Origin: Daphnia pulex | Lineage: Eukaryota > Arthropoda > Branchiopoda > Diplostraca > Daphniidae | DNA length: 64,000 bases | Reading direction: 5' to 3' | Assembly (NCBI RefSeq): GCF_021134715.1 | Contig: NC_060028.1 | Location: 10,681,563-10,745,562 of the forward strand | Shown here: positions 1 through 13,519 of the stretch, one piece after another | How the letters are laid out: each line of letters opens with the position of its first letter | Position numbering within the stretch: position 1 is the first letter of the stretch | Program-made: the position numbers and the translations under genes | The notes under the pieces: generated by a model | What the model saw: the letters and a program-made list of their open reading frames with translations, nothing else | Database searches by the model: none | What the model was told of the DNA's origin: nothing

Positions 1-3000
1 CAGTCATTAACCTAATGGATTTCGTTCGTGTGGATGAGAAATCCCCTTTATTCGAAGGGATCCGTGCGACGTGTGTATACTGGACGTCAATAGTATACGA
101 CATTTCAAAATGTCCACTAAAATTTTCTACTTCCGGGGTCGACAATTTCGCGAATGAAATTTTTTTTAAAGTTAGGGGAATGAATTATGTTTAATTCGAT
201 AGAAACAAAAGTTGGCCAAGATTACGTGATTACATCACTGCCTTGTGAGCTGTCCATTAGAAGAAAAAGAAAAAGAGTTTGTTTTAGATTACGTAATAAT
301 AACGAGGCGGATTCGGTTACAGCAATCATTCTTATATGTTAGAGCCTATCTATTCCGGCGGCGCGTTCATCCGCTTTATATCGTGCGGTATAGTGAGTGG
401 CTTATAATGTGGCGTGTGTGCGTGTTTATGTACTTTGGCTGGTATAATTATTGGGCATCGGGAAATTGACAAGAAGCGTTCCCGGGGTTTGAAATTCTCC
501 CGCCAGTAACTGATTTCCCATGAAAATCTGTTGGGCGTTCTAATCCGGAATCTGCGCAAAATGTCACCCAACTAAAACAGCATCCGCAAGTTGAAATGAG
601 CATTCACAATTCAAAAGCCATTTCCAGATTCTGTCGAGATTGGCTGCAAATTCTGTTAGACTTTGAGTGCAAACTGGGATATGTACGTTATACTATACAC
701 AACCTCGCATCATCTGATGTTTGCACATTTACATATGGAAGGAGGGAAACCCCATGAAACTACAAACGTGACCCCACCCACCTATCTCTATTCTCTTTCA
801 GTGTGTTTGCTTTTGCTCCTTATGTTATGTGTTTATATAGCTATTGACAAGGAACTACACATATAACCTGATGCCGAGCCACAAGGAGCCCAGGATCCAA
901 TGTCCTTGTGGTGAAAAGAAGCGAAGGAAAAAAAAACTCATCCGGCTCCTGTCACAGAATTCCCCCCTCCGCAATAGAAGAGAGCTGGAAAGAAACACGA
1001 TTCTCAACAAATACCATAAGTCCGCGACAGCTCAAAAGGAGGAAATGAAAAGAAGAAGAAACTAAAGAAAAAAGAGGAAACAGATAAAATAGAAAAAGGG
1101 CAAAAAACTTTGAAGAAATAATACAAATAGAAGGAGAAAAAAAATTTTTTTTTTCTCTTTGGCAAATAGGGCAGGAAATGTTCAGAACCTTTTTTAGATG
1201 TTGAACAAGACCCGAGTAGTACAAGCCCCATAACAATAGGTGTTGAAAAAAAGGCAACCAAGTTCAAGGAATCAGCACCGCACATACATTTCTGGGTTGT
1301 TTAACAGGCAAAAAGGGGGCGAGCGATAAAATAGCTAACACACACATACAAAAAGGAAGTGGCGTAATAGAATGTGTGCCGTGGGCCACCCAAGGCAAGA
1401 CCAAAAAATAAAAACGGCCATTGTTCGACACGGTGTGAAAGTTCCGTAACTTGAAATGCGCCGTAATACGAGATGATGTTTCTTTTAATAAAAAATTAGA
1501 TTTGATTCATTCAAACAGAATCGACACCCGGTGTCTGAAAATACGAATGAAACTCTATACTCTGCATCTACTTGAATATGTAAATAATCTACACGCTGCG
1601 AAATTTAACCGATTCCGGTGAGATGGAGAAGCGGAAAGCGTTGGATATATAAATCTCATTAGAGAGTAAACGTGTCGCATCTCAGCATCAAAGGCAAGCA
1701 GCAGCACTTTGCGCTTTCACTTTCCCACCTTTTTGGGGTAGGGCGAGTCATGGCGTCGTCAATTGAATTCGGGTCCATCCCACACGGCGTCTCTAATACC
1801 AACGTCCGCTCCCATTTGATCAAGTGATGAATTCAGTTATCTCAGTCATAATGCCGCTATTTAAAAGAAAAATATAAACGCCAGCAGCTGCTAGGAGGAA
1901 GAAAAATCGAGAAAGTAACTCGACCGCGCAAAATCGTCGAGTGGCGTGGAATCTTGAACCTAAAAGGCTCGACAGTTTGTCTTTCTCATTCATTTTTGAC
2001 GAGATATATCAAGACGGCGTAGGCGTTAGAGTTAAAAGACTGGCCTACATTTCTTCGAGAAGACCGTGAAAGGCTGAAACTTTCGCCCAATTTTTATTAT
2101 CATCGCTATGCAGTGGTAATACAAGAATTTGAGAAAAATAAGAAAGGGGGGCTGGTCAAGATGTAGGTGACTGTCATTGACCACTGCTCCGCCCACCTCT
2201 TTCCCAGTCACTATCTTATTCGATTCAATTTTATTAACCAAAAAGATGCCTAGACCTTTTTTTCTGGTGTCGAAAGTGGGAAGAAAAAAAGGTTGTGGCC
2301 TATGAAAAGTGGTCAGCATGACAACAGGGGTCCCCCCCCCCTTTTCTATTTGATTCATTCATTCCCTGTTATACAAAAATAGCCCGCCGTTATAATGTCT
2401 ATCCAGCTAGAGAGAGAGAGATGGATGTAGAATATCACACATCACTTCCCAGCGTTATTTTCAAAAGAAATAAAAGAAAAAAAGGTCCACGTATATGTTT
2501 GAAATTCGACAATAGGAAGCCATTTGAAAAGAGAAAAATACAGAGGGGAATGTGTGCAAAAGAATTTGCTGTCAGCAGAGCAGCGGCATGACAAAAGCAT
2601 TTGAAAGTTTTTCTTTCCATTTTCTTATTTTTTGGGAGGGAGTACTACATTTCATGATAGAATTCGAGTTGAACCAAAAGTGAATTCCGAACACGGGTTG
2701 AAAATGAAAATAACAAAAATGTGTTACATTTTTACGCCTTTTGGGACCGAACAAGAGTGCCAAATGGTATACGAATTACGTGTTATATATAGCCTTTCTA
2801 TTATATAAGAAACATAACAACTACCCCAGACAAAAGTTGGGATGGGAAAGTAGGGATGGTGTGAAGGAATAATGATCGGATCTTAATAATAAAAAAGAAA
2901 TGGGGACGGAACGTTCCCGCCTCTGCCACTCCAAATGGCAGGATCGAGGGCTCTTGTGAGTACCTCGTCGGTAATCGACTATTGAAACGGGACAAAAGCA

Positions 3001-6000
3001 AAACTCTCTTTTTTCTTGCCCTGCTGGGCCACGTAAAAGAAGCGAATGGCGCGGATCGAGTGTGATGGCCCTTTGCGCCATCACACAATCAGCTGGATTA
3101 TATTCGATTTACGGGAGTCACGGCTCGGACTCTTCTTCTCGTCGGGAATGAGAAAAAATAACGATCTCCTTTTTATTTTGTATCCGTCCCCCCCTCCGTT
3201 CGTGACGTCAACAAGCTTTTCAATCAGTTTCTAAATGTAAAGCGAAAAGCACCGGGGCCCCATTTTCAATTTGGTTGAGGCACAAACGCGAGTTAATGCT
3301 CCGGTCGCTTTATATAGATCTATCGGGAGTCTGGGATCTGCTGCTGGGATCCCCCTTTGAAAGGCGAAATAAATCAAATATGCAGCAGGCATACCAGCAT
3401 GGGGGCAGACTCCGGATCCTATATTCGATCGCCAGGAACGGCCGAGAGTCTCGGCATCAAATGACATCAAGGCAAAGGCGAAGAAGAAGAAGAAGAGGGA
3501 CGAAATAACCAAGTGAAATTGTATGGATACCTCTTTACAATATTCTATCACGACTATACCATTGACTGCAGAAAATTGATAGCTGCACACACGCGTACGT
3601 GTGAGAGGGGGGTATTACAATTATGGGTGGGAAAACTGGTGACGAAAGGATCTATTCTTTTCGTCGGAAGAGCCAGAGCCGAGTGTATTATAGGCGCAGA
3701 AGAAAGGCTTCTTCTTCCTACTATACTAATCTACGGTAGACTCCCACTACTATAGAGACTTGGTGATGGTTCGAATGCGCCAACTTTTCAAACCTTCCCT
3801 CCTGGCCTGTTGTCCACTCTGTTTCTTGACGTCTAATCGGCTTACAAAGTCGCCATGTTCTTCTTATAAGGCCCCTCTCTCTTTAGATGGGTATAGAAAA
3901 CTTGCTGCTCAAATCCGCTCATACACAACAAAAATTAAGGAGCCAGAATAAAAAAAAAGTAGGAGCGAGAGAGAGTGAGTGAGAGAATAAGGAGAGTTTT
4001 GAAGCCGGAACGGGTGGTTCGGCTAATGGTTTTAAACTGGCCGCCTCCATTTGTTGGACAGCAGAAAGATGGCGCCTTGACAATAGGGTGTTTGATACTA
4101 CAAAGAGAGTGGGGAGTATTATACGATCTAGAAAAGAGCTAGTGGAAAAAGAGGAAAGGAAGTTGGATAATAAAATGGAGAAAAAATGGGAAAATTGAAT
4201 TGATCGAAATCTCCACCCCAGCACCAACGGATTATTCATTTTGATACGGATACAATATTATATCGTCAAGAATATACGTTGATCCTTCCATGACGCAACA
4301 TCCGGCTTCCACAGAGACGTTCTATTTTATTTTTCAAATGTTTGGTAACAGTTTGATTTCCGGCGAGTGCGGATTAAAGGCCAATAAAGAAACTGTGGCA
4401 ACGGTTATTTTTCCTACAGTTGACAGCATTTCATTGGCTTGGACACACAGCAAACAAAGTCGGTAACTAAATTCCAATTTACTAAACGGTCGACACGTTT
4501 AATCGAAGCCTTACTATAGCAACCAAAACTGCTGGTCGTCAAGCAGAAAACTCCACCCCAAAAAATCCTTATGTATAAGATAAATAACGAAATACGCCAA
4601 GGAAAAAAAAAACAGGAATGTTTCCAGCACTCTAGCCAATCGATCCTGTGTACACAGCTAGCGTTCCAACTTTTCAGCCGGACAAGTTTTCGGTTCGTCC
4701 GAAATATAAGCCGATTTAAGTCTGTTTTTCTCCTTTTTCTTGGAAAAAAAAATGAACAGAAAAGTTTGTTTTTGGAACGAAGTCCTTCAGAACAAAATAA
4801 TCTAATGGAATAAAGAAACTGCCAGCGAATTTCAGGGAAATGAATAACCAAACTTAAACTTTGACGAATTTTTTTTGTTTTTTGTTTTTCAACTTTTCTT
4901 ATTCAGCTCCACTGATTCGTTGCTCCTGTGCCGAGCTGATTAAGAGAAAAAGACATGGGTCGTCAGTCGGTGAGGGGTGGTTTGAGGGCAGCCAAAGCGT
5001 AAGGCGGGCGTCGTCCTGCGGGCGCCAAAGAGGAGTTGGAAGTGGGAGCGATGTTGCGTTTCTCATGTCAACCCGTTTGGAGCTGACGCAGAATGATATC
5101 CCAATGGGATCTGGATGGTCGAGTCATCAGTCTTCTAAAATGAGATACGACGAGAGACGAAGGAGCCCTAGAGAGAGGGGGGACAACATCACCCAGCAAA
5201 AAAAAAAAGGATCCTGTAGGAGTCGTCGTCGGACCCTTTTACACGCGTATAGTATATGTATATACACATCTATTCAAGCCGGATGCAATATTCATGACGC
5301 GGAAACATCGGCCGTCCGTTCCGGACCCGATATAACGAGCACGGGTTGGTCCCTTAAGGATTCCTTAAGGATGTACCCCCCCCCCCTACCCAATATACTA
5401 TAAAAATATAGATCTACGTATGCACGAAATCCACAGGCCCTGCTATAAAATCTAGCCGAGAGAGAGAAAAAGAAATAGACAAGACTGACGGAGGGGGGAA
5501 TATAAGCGCGGAGCCGGTGGGCATTCATGAATAAAGCACGTCGTTGCACTGCTGCACTGTTCTGACGAACGGTGAACTACGTATATATAGTGTATACATA
5601 TTACACGGGGAAAGCCGATGAGGCCTTACCGGGGCATAGAGCACAGGATCTTTTAGATAATTCAACAAAACAGAACTAACTTTTTTGTTTTGGTTCTCCT
5701 TATTTTCAGATGTTTTTCTCCTAATCTTCTTAGAACCAAGTTCAATTTTTCGGGACGTACTGGGGGGATTGGAGACCCAAGGAGTGGCAAGCATAAGGAC
5801 CCTAATCCCGTCACGGAAAAAAAAACAATAGGGAGCTAAACAAAATTTCACTAGATGCACCCACCGGATGTGGTTTTGATTTCATATTAGTTTGAATATT
5901 CATGTGGCAGCAGCTCGCTAACAAATTCACGTCGGAGAAATGAACAAAATAAATCCTTGTGGAAAGTTATAAGGGGAAGACGCAAGGAGCCGAAAACACA

Positions 6001-9000
6001 TCATCAGACCAGATTGGATGAATGTGATGTATCAAATCCTCGATGACAGGGCGGAGGGTATTACAGATGCACATATTAGATTATTAGCCTACAGCGGGAA
6101 TGACGTTAAAGGCCTATTAAATTAAATGAGGTAGTGAATTAAAAACAATAAATCCTCGTTCGTATTGAGCAAGTATATTCTTTTCCTTTCCCAATTTGAA
6201 TTCTGTTTTGATTCAAAGGTTTTTTGTTGGTATTTTAAAAAAGTTTTGTAGAAAGTGCTGCCATCTAGCCGTCGGGTATTCTACCAAGTGTAAGGGACGA
6301 GTGATTGTGTTCCAAGGTTTTTTCAAACAAGAAAGAAAAATAGGTTAAGATATTATGACGGCAATAAATTACATCGTCGTCCTCTTGAAATGAGATTTTT
6401 TTTTTTAAAATTTCCAATTAAATGAGCAACGATGTGAATGTTAAGTTTTGAAAGTATGTCGCATTTAGTCATGTATGAAAACGAGTTTGATCCGCCCGAG
6501 ATTAGACTCTCTCGAGCTTTTTGCTGACAGCAATATTTCAAATCAATTTCAAAAGCGTCCTTGACGTTTATAACCAAACTTTGATTAAAAAATCGCGAAT
6601 GTAAATCTCTTTAACGTCAAAAAGAAAAAGAAAACAATTTCAGCAAAGCGGCAAATCATTCAATTCAATATCACCATCCGGCTGGTTGCAATTGACGTCA
6701 CACCCGGACCCTCTCTCGACTCTTGGGTGTTTTGTTAATATTCATCACGTTCAATAATTCATTTTCCTTCCCTCCCCATTTGAGTCGTCGTCTTTTTTGG
6801 CGAAAAGATGCAAAAGCAAAAGAGTCAAAAGAGTCACATCGCGTTCCTCGGTGCTATCCAATACCCAACGACCCGCGCGAGTGCCAGTCAGACCCCCGAA
6901 ATAAAAATAAAAATACAAATGTTTTTTTTTCTTCCCCCTTCGTGAATTCCTGGCAAGACGTAAAGGCAAATTTGCATGACAACTACCATAGCCCGACACA
7001 AGAGAATTGCAGAAGAAAATTCAAGGTTGAATTCTTCCTGGACGCCTACCTACGGTATAGACGTATTATACAATATACACATAGTATAGAAAAACGTATA
7101 TAATAACAAGTCCTTTCTTCCGCTTTGTGAACGTACTTTTGGGTTTGGCGTATTATTCCTTGGCGCTTATTTCTTGTTACAAACTTATTTCTAGGAAAAA
7201 GAAAGACAAACAAAAAAACATTTATGAGAATCATGTCAAAACTTTTACACCGGCTGTCAGCACTATACGACCCGCTTGCCGGCGTTTCAAGTACACCGGT
7301 CTTATCTCGCCAAAAAATTTTAACTTTAACCAACACACAAAAAAAAGAATAAGCGGAGATTATATTCAAGAGATTGCAACAAGTTTTCTTCCTTTCCAAG
7401 AAATGCGGCGTGTAATTCATTGTCCTAAAGTTCTTCTTCTTCTTCCTCTCATTTTCCAACGGGAGAAATTATCACCATTATATTAGTAAATTACACGGAG
7501 AGCGAGGGAGAGAAAAAAACCCGCATAAATATGACGCAGTTGGCGGAGCATTTCGTTCGCAATGGCGCGGGAAGGAAACCCGAATCCAACATTCACGACA
7601 CATAGCCCAACGGCTAAGCCCAACACACAAAAAAGAATAAGATATACGAAAATTGTTGGCTGGCTTTGTGAGACTGGGCTGCTGACAGGTAATACATTAT
7701 TAGTAGTATAGGATGTCGCCCCTGGTTGCGCATCTCCCCCTCATCCATTCGAACCTAAACGCTGCTGACGATGACGCCATCGTGAGTAATGTAAATACCC
7801 GCCATCGCCGTAAATCTTTGAAAAGAAAATGAATCGATTCGACGTCAAAATTTCACGACTGTCGAGTCCAACCTGGGAACTATACACACAAAAGTCCGCG
7901 CTACACATAGTAGTAGAGCTCGATCCATTTTGTCTGTGCAGTGACATTGGCTCTATGGCGGTCGTAAATCAAACGCCAGAAATATCCAATAATCAACATG
8001 TCACTTCATTTTTCGCTCTGGTGCGAAATTGTTACGACCGACCAAAACCAAACTCTGCGCCAAACGTCCCTGACAAATCCAATCACCGATTTGATGGGAT
8101 GATAAAGTAGATCCTAGAGGACTCTCTCTTCCACCTGCGCGCGGGCAAGTAACAAAACAAAATAAAATAAAAGACAGTCGATCAAAAAAGATAGAGAGAG
8201 AGAAGATGACATGGCGGCGTGCCTATTGCCTATACCGCCATTCTTTTAATACTGATTGAAGTCTCAAGGTTTGAGGTGTGTTTGTGCCTGGCAAAGCTGT
8301 TTGTCTGAACGACCCACACACAGACACTCAGGTATGTAAGTTGAGTTGTTCAATTCCTCCTCTCTCCCGTCCTTGCTGTAAAAGAAAAAGAAATAAAAAG
8401 ATAGAGAGAAGCTATTCCTGATCTTCGACTGATGACGAGTGATTGAACGAATTGCAATGACATTCAGTAAAATTTGAGCAACGTCACGCTGTAGTAGACT
8501 CCCGACTTCCAAGAGACGGTCCCATTCATCGCTGGTTTCTCTTCTCTGGGCTCTGGGATTCCATTAAAGACAATCGTACTAGTCTCCCGAAATAGTTTGA
8601 CCTTTAAAGAAAAATAAAAGAACGCCTTCTCTCTTGTCTATTGAATGGAAAATTTTCTGAAATAAGAGCAGCAGCACGGCAGAGTTTGTATCCCCTTTTA
8701 TCTCACGTTGACATAATGTTGCATTGTAGTATAGTTGATCTGGTGTTTAATAGCATATCTGCAGCATTGTTACCGTTATATAAGGGCTCGTTTATCAACA
8801 TCGACCGCAAATATTGCAGATGTCATGATTGGGGAAATTTACATAAAGGCGCAATGTGAACCACGGGGATCTTTTTTGAAAAGAAAGGTGGGGACGATCG
8901 AGAGAAAATGATCGTTTTCTCAGGAAAAAACAACCCACTTCTTCTTCTTCTTCTTTAATTCTACCACGCCCTTACGTCACAACTTTTACAATTTTTTTTT

Positions 9001-9023
9001 ATTTCAAAATTTTTTCTTTTTAG
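1..9023. other. Long non-coding stretch, no gene supported
   Basis: I find no open frame here with a recognisable domain, convincing splice sites or conserved-looking composition; the frames present are short and low-complexity. The stretch is rich in purine runs (A/GA tracts) and short microsatellites, for example GA at about 2411-2420 and a CTT run at 8939-8955. Two perfect CRE-type octamers (TGACGTCA) lie at 3203-3210 and 6693-6700, and a TATA-like TATATAAG lies near 8776. It could be the promoter and 5' untranslated introns of the gene starting at 9064, since an acceptor-like pyrimidine tract ends at 9023. It could also be a large intron of a gene outside the window. Confidence 0.5.
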
Positions 9024-9063
9024 ATATTAATTTTATTAGCGTCGGCGAGCGGCGTCGAATAGG

Positions 9064-12000
9064 ATGATGAAACTCGGCTGGATCAACGTAACCTTTAAGC
9101 CCCATCTTCTTTCTCTCACGATTGCATTGGCTGTTGTCTGCTGCTCAGCTGGTAAGAATGAAACTTGTTTGGTGGATGCACACACTTTAACGTATACAAT
9201 TCCCGTCTCTTTACGACATTGTTAAAAACAAAAAGGAAGAGGTTAAAGCATCGGCTTTTACGAGTGCGTAAAACAGAGCCCTCTTTCACAGTTAGAGTAT
9301 CTCCGCTCTTTTTTGTTTTATTTTTTAACATTCCTTTTGTTCTCATTCGCTTGATTCCACGAGCTCGTACGTGAAATTATGTCGATGATACGTTGTGTCG
9401 ACCAAATTGGCCCCAATAGTTTGCAGTGCATCTAATCACTTTAACAAGTCATTAAATGTTTAAGCCAAAAAAGAAAAGAAACTCAGAGTCAAAGTTGTAA
9501 TTTCTAAAAAAAGGGATACAAGATTACGCCCAGGTTTCTTTTATTTTTTATTATTTTTCCCAATCAATTTAAACAATTAAACAATCTCTCGCCAAAAAAG
9601 AAAAAAAACTTTTCCTCGTCTTCGCAATTAATTCGTGATTAGTTACACCGGCCATTTTTGTTTTGTTTTCTACAGTCCCCCCATTGTCTCGTTTTCACGT
9701 TCGCCCATCGGAGAATTTCAATGTCAACTAATAAAACGCGAAAATGTTGTTACGATAAAAAGATCTTTCGTGGTGGTAAGCTAATTTATTCCGGCGCTCT
9801 TGTGTATAAAAAAGCGTATCCACTCGAGAGAGTTTGGCAATGACGATCAATGCTAATTTTATTTGATTGTAAAATTCAAAAATATGCGGCAGAGATCGAC
9901 ACAGCCACACCCTTAGAGCGTTTTTCACATCAAATCGACCTTAGCAACCATTCATCGGAATGTCAATGCAACTGATGGCCAGTCTATAAACACAATCGGT
10001 ATGCATTACAATGTCGAGCGGGGGTCTCTATCTTAATATTCTAATGCCAAAACTAACCAGGAAATTCAGAATAATGACTCGTTTTCATGTGTTTTGGCTT
10101 TCTTTTTCCAGGAAATGAAGGAACCGACAACAAGACGACGCTACCCTTCAATAGCAGTTCACTCCATCATCACACGCTCAACGGATCATCGCCTACTACC
10201 TTAGCCATGGCCGATTTTGGTCATTTGAATATGAATCAAAGCCGCGATGAAAAGATACACAATTTGAGAGCAGAAAATCAAGGTGAATCAATCAGAAAAG
10301 TCAGTCCATTTAAGGACAACAAACAGTCGACGTTATTTTTTAAAAACTAAACTTGTCTCTAGTCCCAACTTTTAAAAATTATACAATCACCACTAACCAT
10401 CCTACCACATCCAGAGTTCTCAGCACGCGTTCTCGATCGCTGTCCAATCATTCGACTGTTGCCAACGCCACCATTTCGCCAATTAAAGGTACCACAACCA
10501 CCCGAGAAAGAAAGAAAAGATTCACACGAAAAAAATAAGCGCAGTGGATCAATAATTGAAATCAGGTTGAAGTAATTTTGTTGTTGCTTAAACCCATTTT
10601 TTATTATGTTGGGAACCAGGAAATTCCTCTACAAATCCTTGGCTCACACGGAAACCTTCCACTCACGCGGAAACCCTAAATGTTACCAACAAACGCGAAA
10701 TCGGAATCAATCCCGAGTCTACTGCTGGCTATCGTGAAATTACAATTGAACCTGCAGCAGACCAGTTTCACCCAAGAAACGGTTCATCAAGTACAACCTC
10801 ACCTTTGGATTGGAATTCCACCAACACTACTACTCGGACGAATAGAAGCACGGAAGGTAAAAGTCGATCTTATATATGTAACATGCAAATTATCCAACGC
10901 CATGACCTTAAACCTTTTGGGTGGGAAATTTCAAATATGTAAAGGAACGAATATGTTCGACTGGAACCATCCTTCATCCAGACTGTCTACCACAACTGAA
11001 TCAGTAATGATTATTTTATTTTTATTTTAAAAGACAAAATATGTTTTTAGTAATAAAATACTAAAAACTCTTTTAAAAAGAGATAAGAAAAACACAACAA
11101 AATTTATGGGACTCGGTATGCTGGCGCTCGTTCGACTCGGACTTGTTTTTCCATATTATAATTTAGGTTTGGGGATTTCCATTCCATAACAGCACGGACC
11201 GTAGCAGCGGGACCTTCAACTCGTCAACGTCAAGCAAAACTACTACTACTACTACTCCTCGTCTGTCGTCGCTATGGCGTAATACCACGTCTACCAGACC
11301 GTCGGCTAAAAAGTTCCTTACCGGCACGCCTAACCAGTAAATGGTTTTACAAAGATATTTCAAGATCACGAGAGAGAGAGAGGCATCCAATTTCACCTTT
11401 TTTCTTTTTTTTTAATTTTTGAACGTTGCGCAGATTCTCATCAAAGTCTGAACGAGGAGAACCTTGGAATAATAGCGAGACCCATGGGCAAAATCATTTC
11501 AATTCGATCGTCAACGTCCGCGTAGATTCAAGCGCCGAGACCTTGGAGAAAATTATTCGTCTAGAAGCGGCGGTTAGTAATTTCAAAACACCAAGGCAAA
11601 TTAGCCTGTTCAAATAATAAGCGCGTGTCACGTTTGTTGTTACACGATAAAAGATCGCCAGGAAAATGGACGACATGGAGAAAATGGCTAGAGCCATGGC
11701 GGGAGATTTGAAATCGAGATTGAACCGACTGGAAGCCACTCTGCTCAACAATCTCGAATCGCGGCGATCGAGGGCGGCCGATGAGATGAAGCAACACCTT
11801 GAATCCGTGATCGACGTTAAAAGTCAAACACTGCGCACCGAATTGAAAAATTTCAAATGCGCTCACCACCAGGATGTTGCGGACGCCGGGACCGTTCACG
11901 CCCAGACAACTAACGAGCCGATCGAGCTCAAGATTGGACAATTGAGAGATTCGCTACATACGCATCAACCTCCCATGGAAATGCAAAGAAATTCGGATGT

Positions 12001-12204
12001 AAAATCGAGTCTGGCCGAGTGGCGAGGTGAGTAACCTTTTTAGAGCTCTTTCTTTTTCTTCCCCTTTCGTGTTTATTTTTTGAAATTTTTGAATTTGTAT
12101 TCACAGCAAAGCGCACAAAGTTGATGGAGAGATGGGAAAGTAACTTTCAAAGAGGCTCCCAGAGGAAATCGACATCTAAAAGATCTACTCGCAACCTGTC
12201 GTAA
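9064..12204 (+). CDS. Secreted Ser/Thr-rich protein with C-terminal coiled coil, unrecognised family
   Basis: I do not recognise the family. Nine exons join in frame to 486 aa: 9064-9151, 10112-10282, 10363-10488, 10620-10856, 10945-11003, 11167-11336, 11434-11572, 11654-12026, 12107-12204. Residues 1-29 look like a signal peptide: a Lys near the start, then a hydrophobic core (LLSLTIALAVVCCSA). The next 250 or so residues are rich in Ser, Thr and Asn, with many N-glycosylation sequons (NKT, NSS, NGS, NVT, NST, NAT). From about residue 300 the protein becomes charged and heptad-like (EKIIRLEAA, KSRLNRLEATLLNN), followed by a basic tail ending RKSTSKRSTRNLS. The start is the first ATG after an acceptor-like tract, giving MMKLGW. 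AATAAA lies at 12324-12329. The layout (secretion signal, glycosylated stalk, coiled coil) would suit an extracellular matrix or multimerising protein, which is inference. The small exon at 10945-11003 and the acceptor at 11653 are the least certain boundaries; both were chosen because they keep the frame open. Confidence 0.75.
9152..10111 (+). other. 960-base intron 1 of the secreted coiled-coil gene
   Basis: GT-AG intron (donor GTAAGA at 9152, acceptor CCAG ending 10111) separating the signal-peptide exon from the Ser/Thr-rich region. I see no gene inside it, only T- and A-rich tracts. Confidence 0.65.
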
Positions 12205-12323
12205 AGTAAAAATTCGTACCTTTTTATTTTATTTCTCCCGTTTTTTTACGTGTTACTTGTGCGTGTGTGATGGGTTTGCGCCATTTGGGCCGTTTAAGAT
12301 GTAATATAAATATCGTTTCGAAA

Positions 12324-12329
12324 AATAAA
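12324..12329 (+). terminator. Polyadenylation signal AATAAA
   Basis: AATAAA lies 120 bases after the stop codon of the secreted coiled-coil gene and is the first canonical signal downstream. Confidence 0.55.
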
Positions 12330-13499
12330 AAGATTCCTCTTGCGCTACTCCTTGCTTGCTTGCCGACTCGTTTAAAGTTATATTAGTCATGCAATCTTAG
12401 ACGATTCAAGATGCGAAACGAGTTGAGTGAAACATTCCTATATACATTAGCTGTGGCCTATTCTGTATAATATGCACGCTTTGCTGCTCCACTAGGCAGC
12501 TGGCGAATGTGTAATCTCTCCCGTTTAGACACGGGCACACCAGCCGAGCGAGGAAAGAAAAGCCTTTTTTTCCCCATCAGCTAAAACACATAGAAGCCGG
12601 AGCTGTGTGACACCTGCGCAAGTGTCTCGGGTAACGGTCTTCTCGTCTATGAAATACAAAAGTTCTCTTGTATTAATTCTCTTGTTGCTGGACTGCTGGC
12701 CATGTGGAGTATTTTGGGTTGAGGGAGGAAAATGAGCGAGACATTTGTCTGAGCTGCTACTGCAACAGTTGCTATTACGATGCGGTCTATAGAATTAGAA
12801 AAAGAAAAGCGGATAAAAATCGTAGCCTTTTGGGTGTGTGTATTTTATTATCACACAATTTCTTTTTCGTTGGTTCGTTCGTTTTTTCTTGTTGGTGTAA
12901 GTTGGGCTTTCGCCAAAGGCGCAATGGCGCGACTAAAAGCCATCAACAAATCGTCCGTCTCGCCCAAACAACAGGCATTGAAAATAGTATAGCAGCCGGC
13001 CCTCAGCGGTACGTTGGGCAACCCAAGGATTTCATTTCTGAAACCACTTCATAAAATGCAACTAACGTCTAATAATAAGACAACAACAACAACCCAAAAA
13101 AGACTTTCAAAAAACCCGAAACCAGACAACAGAAAAGAGTGAAGACATTGAGACGATCCGCACGATCAAGTAGTTGCTGATTGGACAATTAATACGGTAT
13201 TTTTAACGCCACAAATCACGAGCCAGAGAGAAAAAAGAACCAAAATCCATACCAGTCGCCTTTTACTGGCAAAGGGTTTTCCATCGATGAATCGATGCAG
13301 CAATGCGGAAAAACGTAACGGTTCATTCCTCGACTGCAGTACTGCCAAGTTGTTCAATAAATTCTTTGCCGGGAATCAAACGGATGAATCAAGTGAAAAC
13401 AAAAGAACCCCCCAAAAAAGTATTACGGCCCAGTTAGATTAAGTAGAACACATTAAGTCGACACACAAAAGATTTTTTAACCAGTATTTATCGGGGTTT

Positions 13500-13519
13500 T
13501 GTGTGTGTATACACACACA
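13500..13519. repeat. Perfect 20-base GT/CA palindrome
   Basis: A (TG)n run turns over at a central TATA into a (CA)n run, so both strands read identically. It can form a cruciform or Z-DNA-prone structure. A chance microsatellite arrangement is the simplest explanation. Confidence 0.8.

Noticed and set aside
4861-5403. 180-codon open frame on the + strand
   Set aside because: Composition is low-complexity and basic with no domain, no signal peptide, no splice support and no neighbouring exon in phase.
12704-13054. Cys/Tyr-rich 116-codon open frame
   Set aside because: No signal peptide, no domain, no promoter or poly(A) signal in a sensible position; probably chance.
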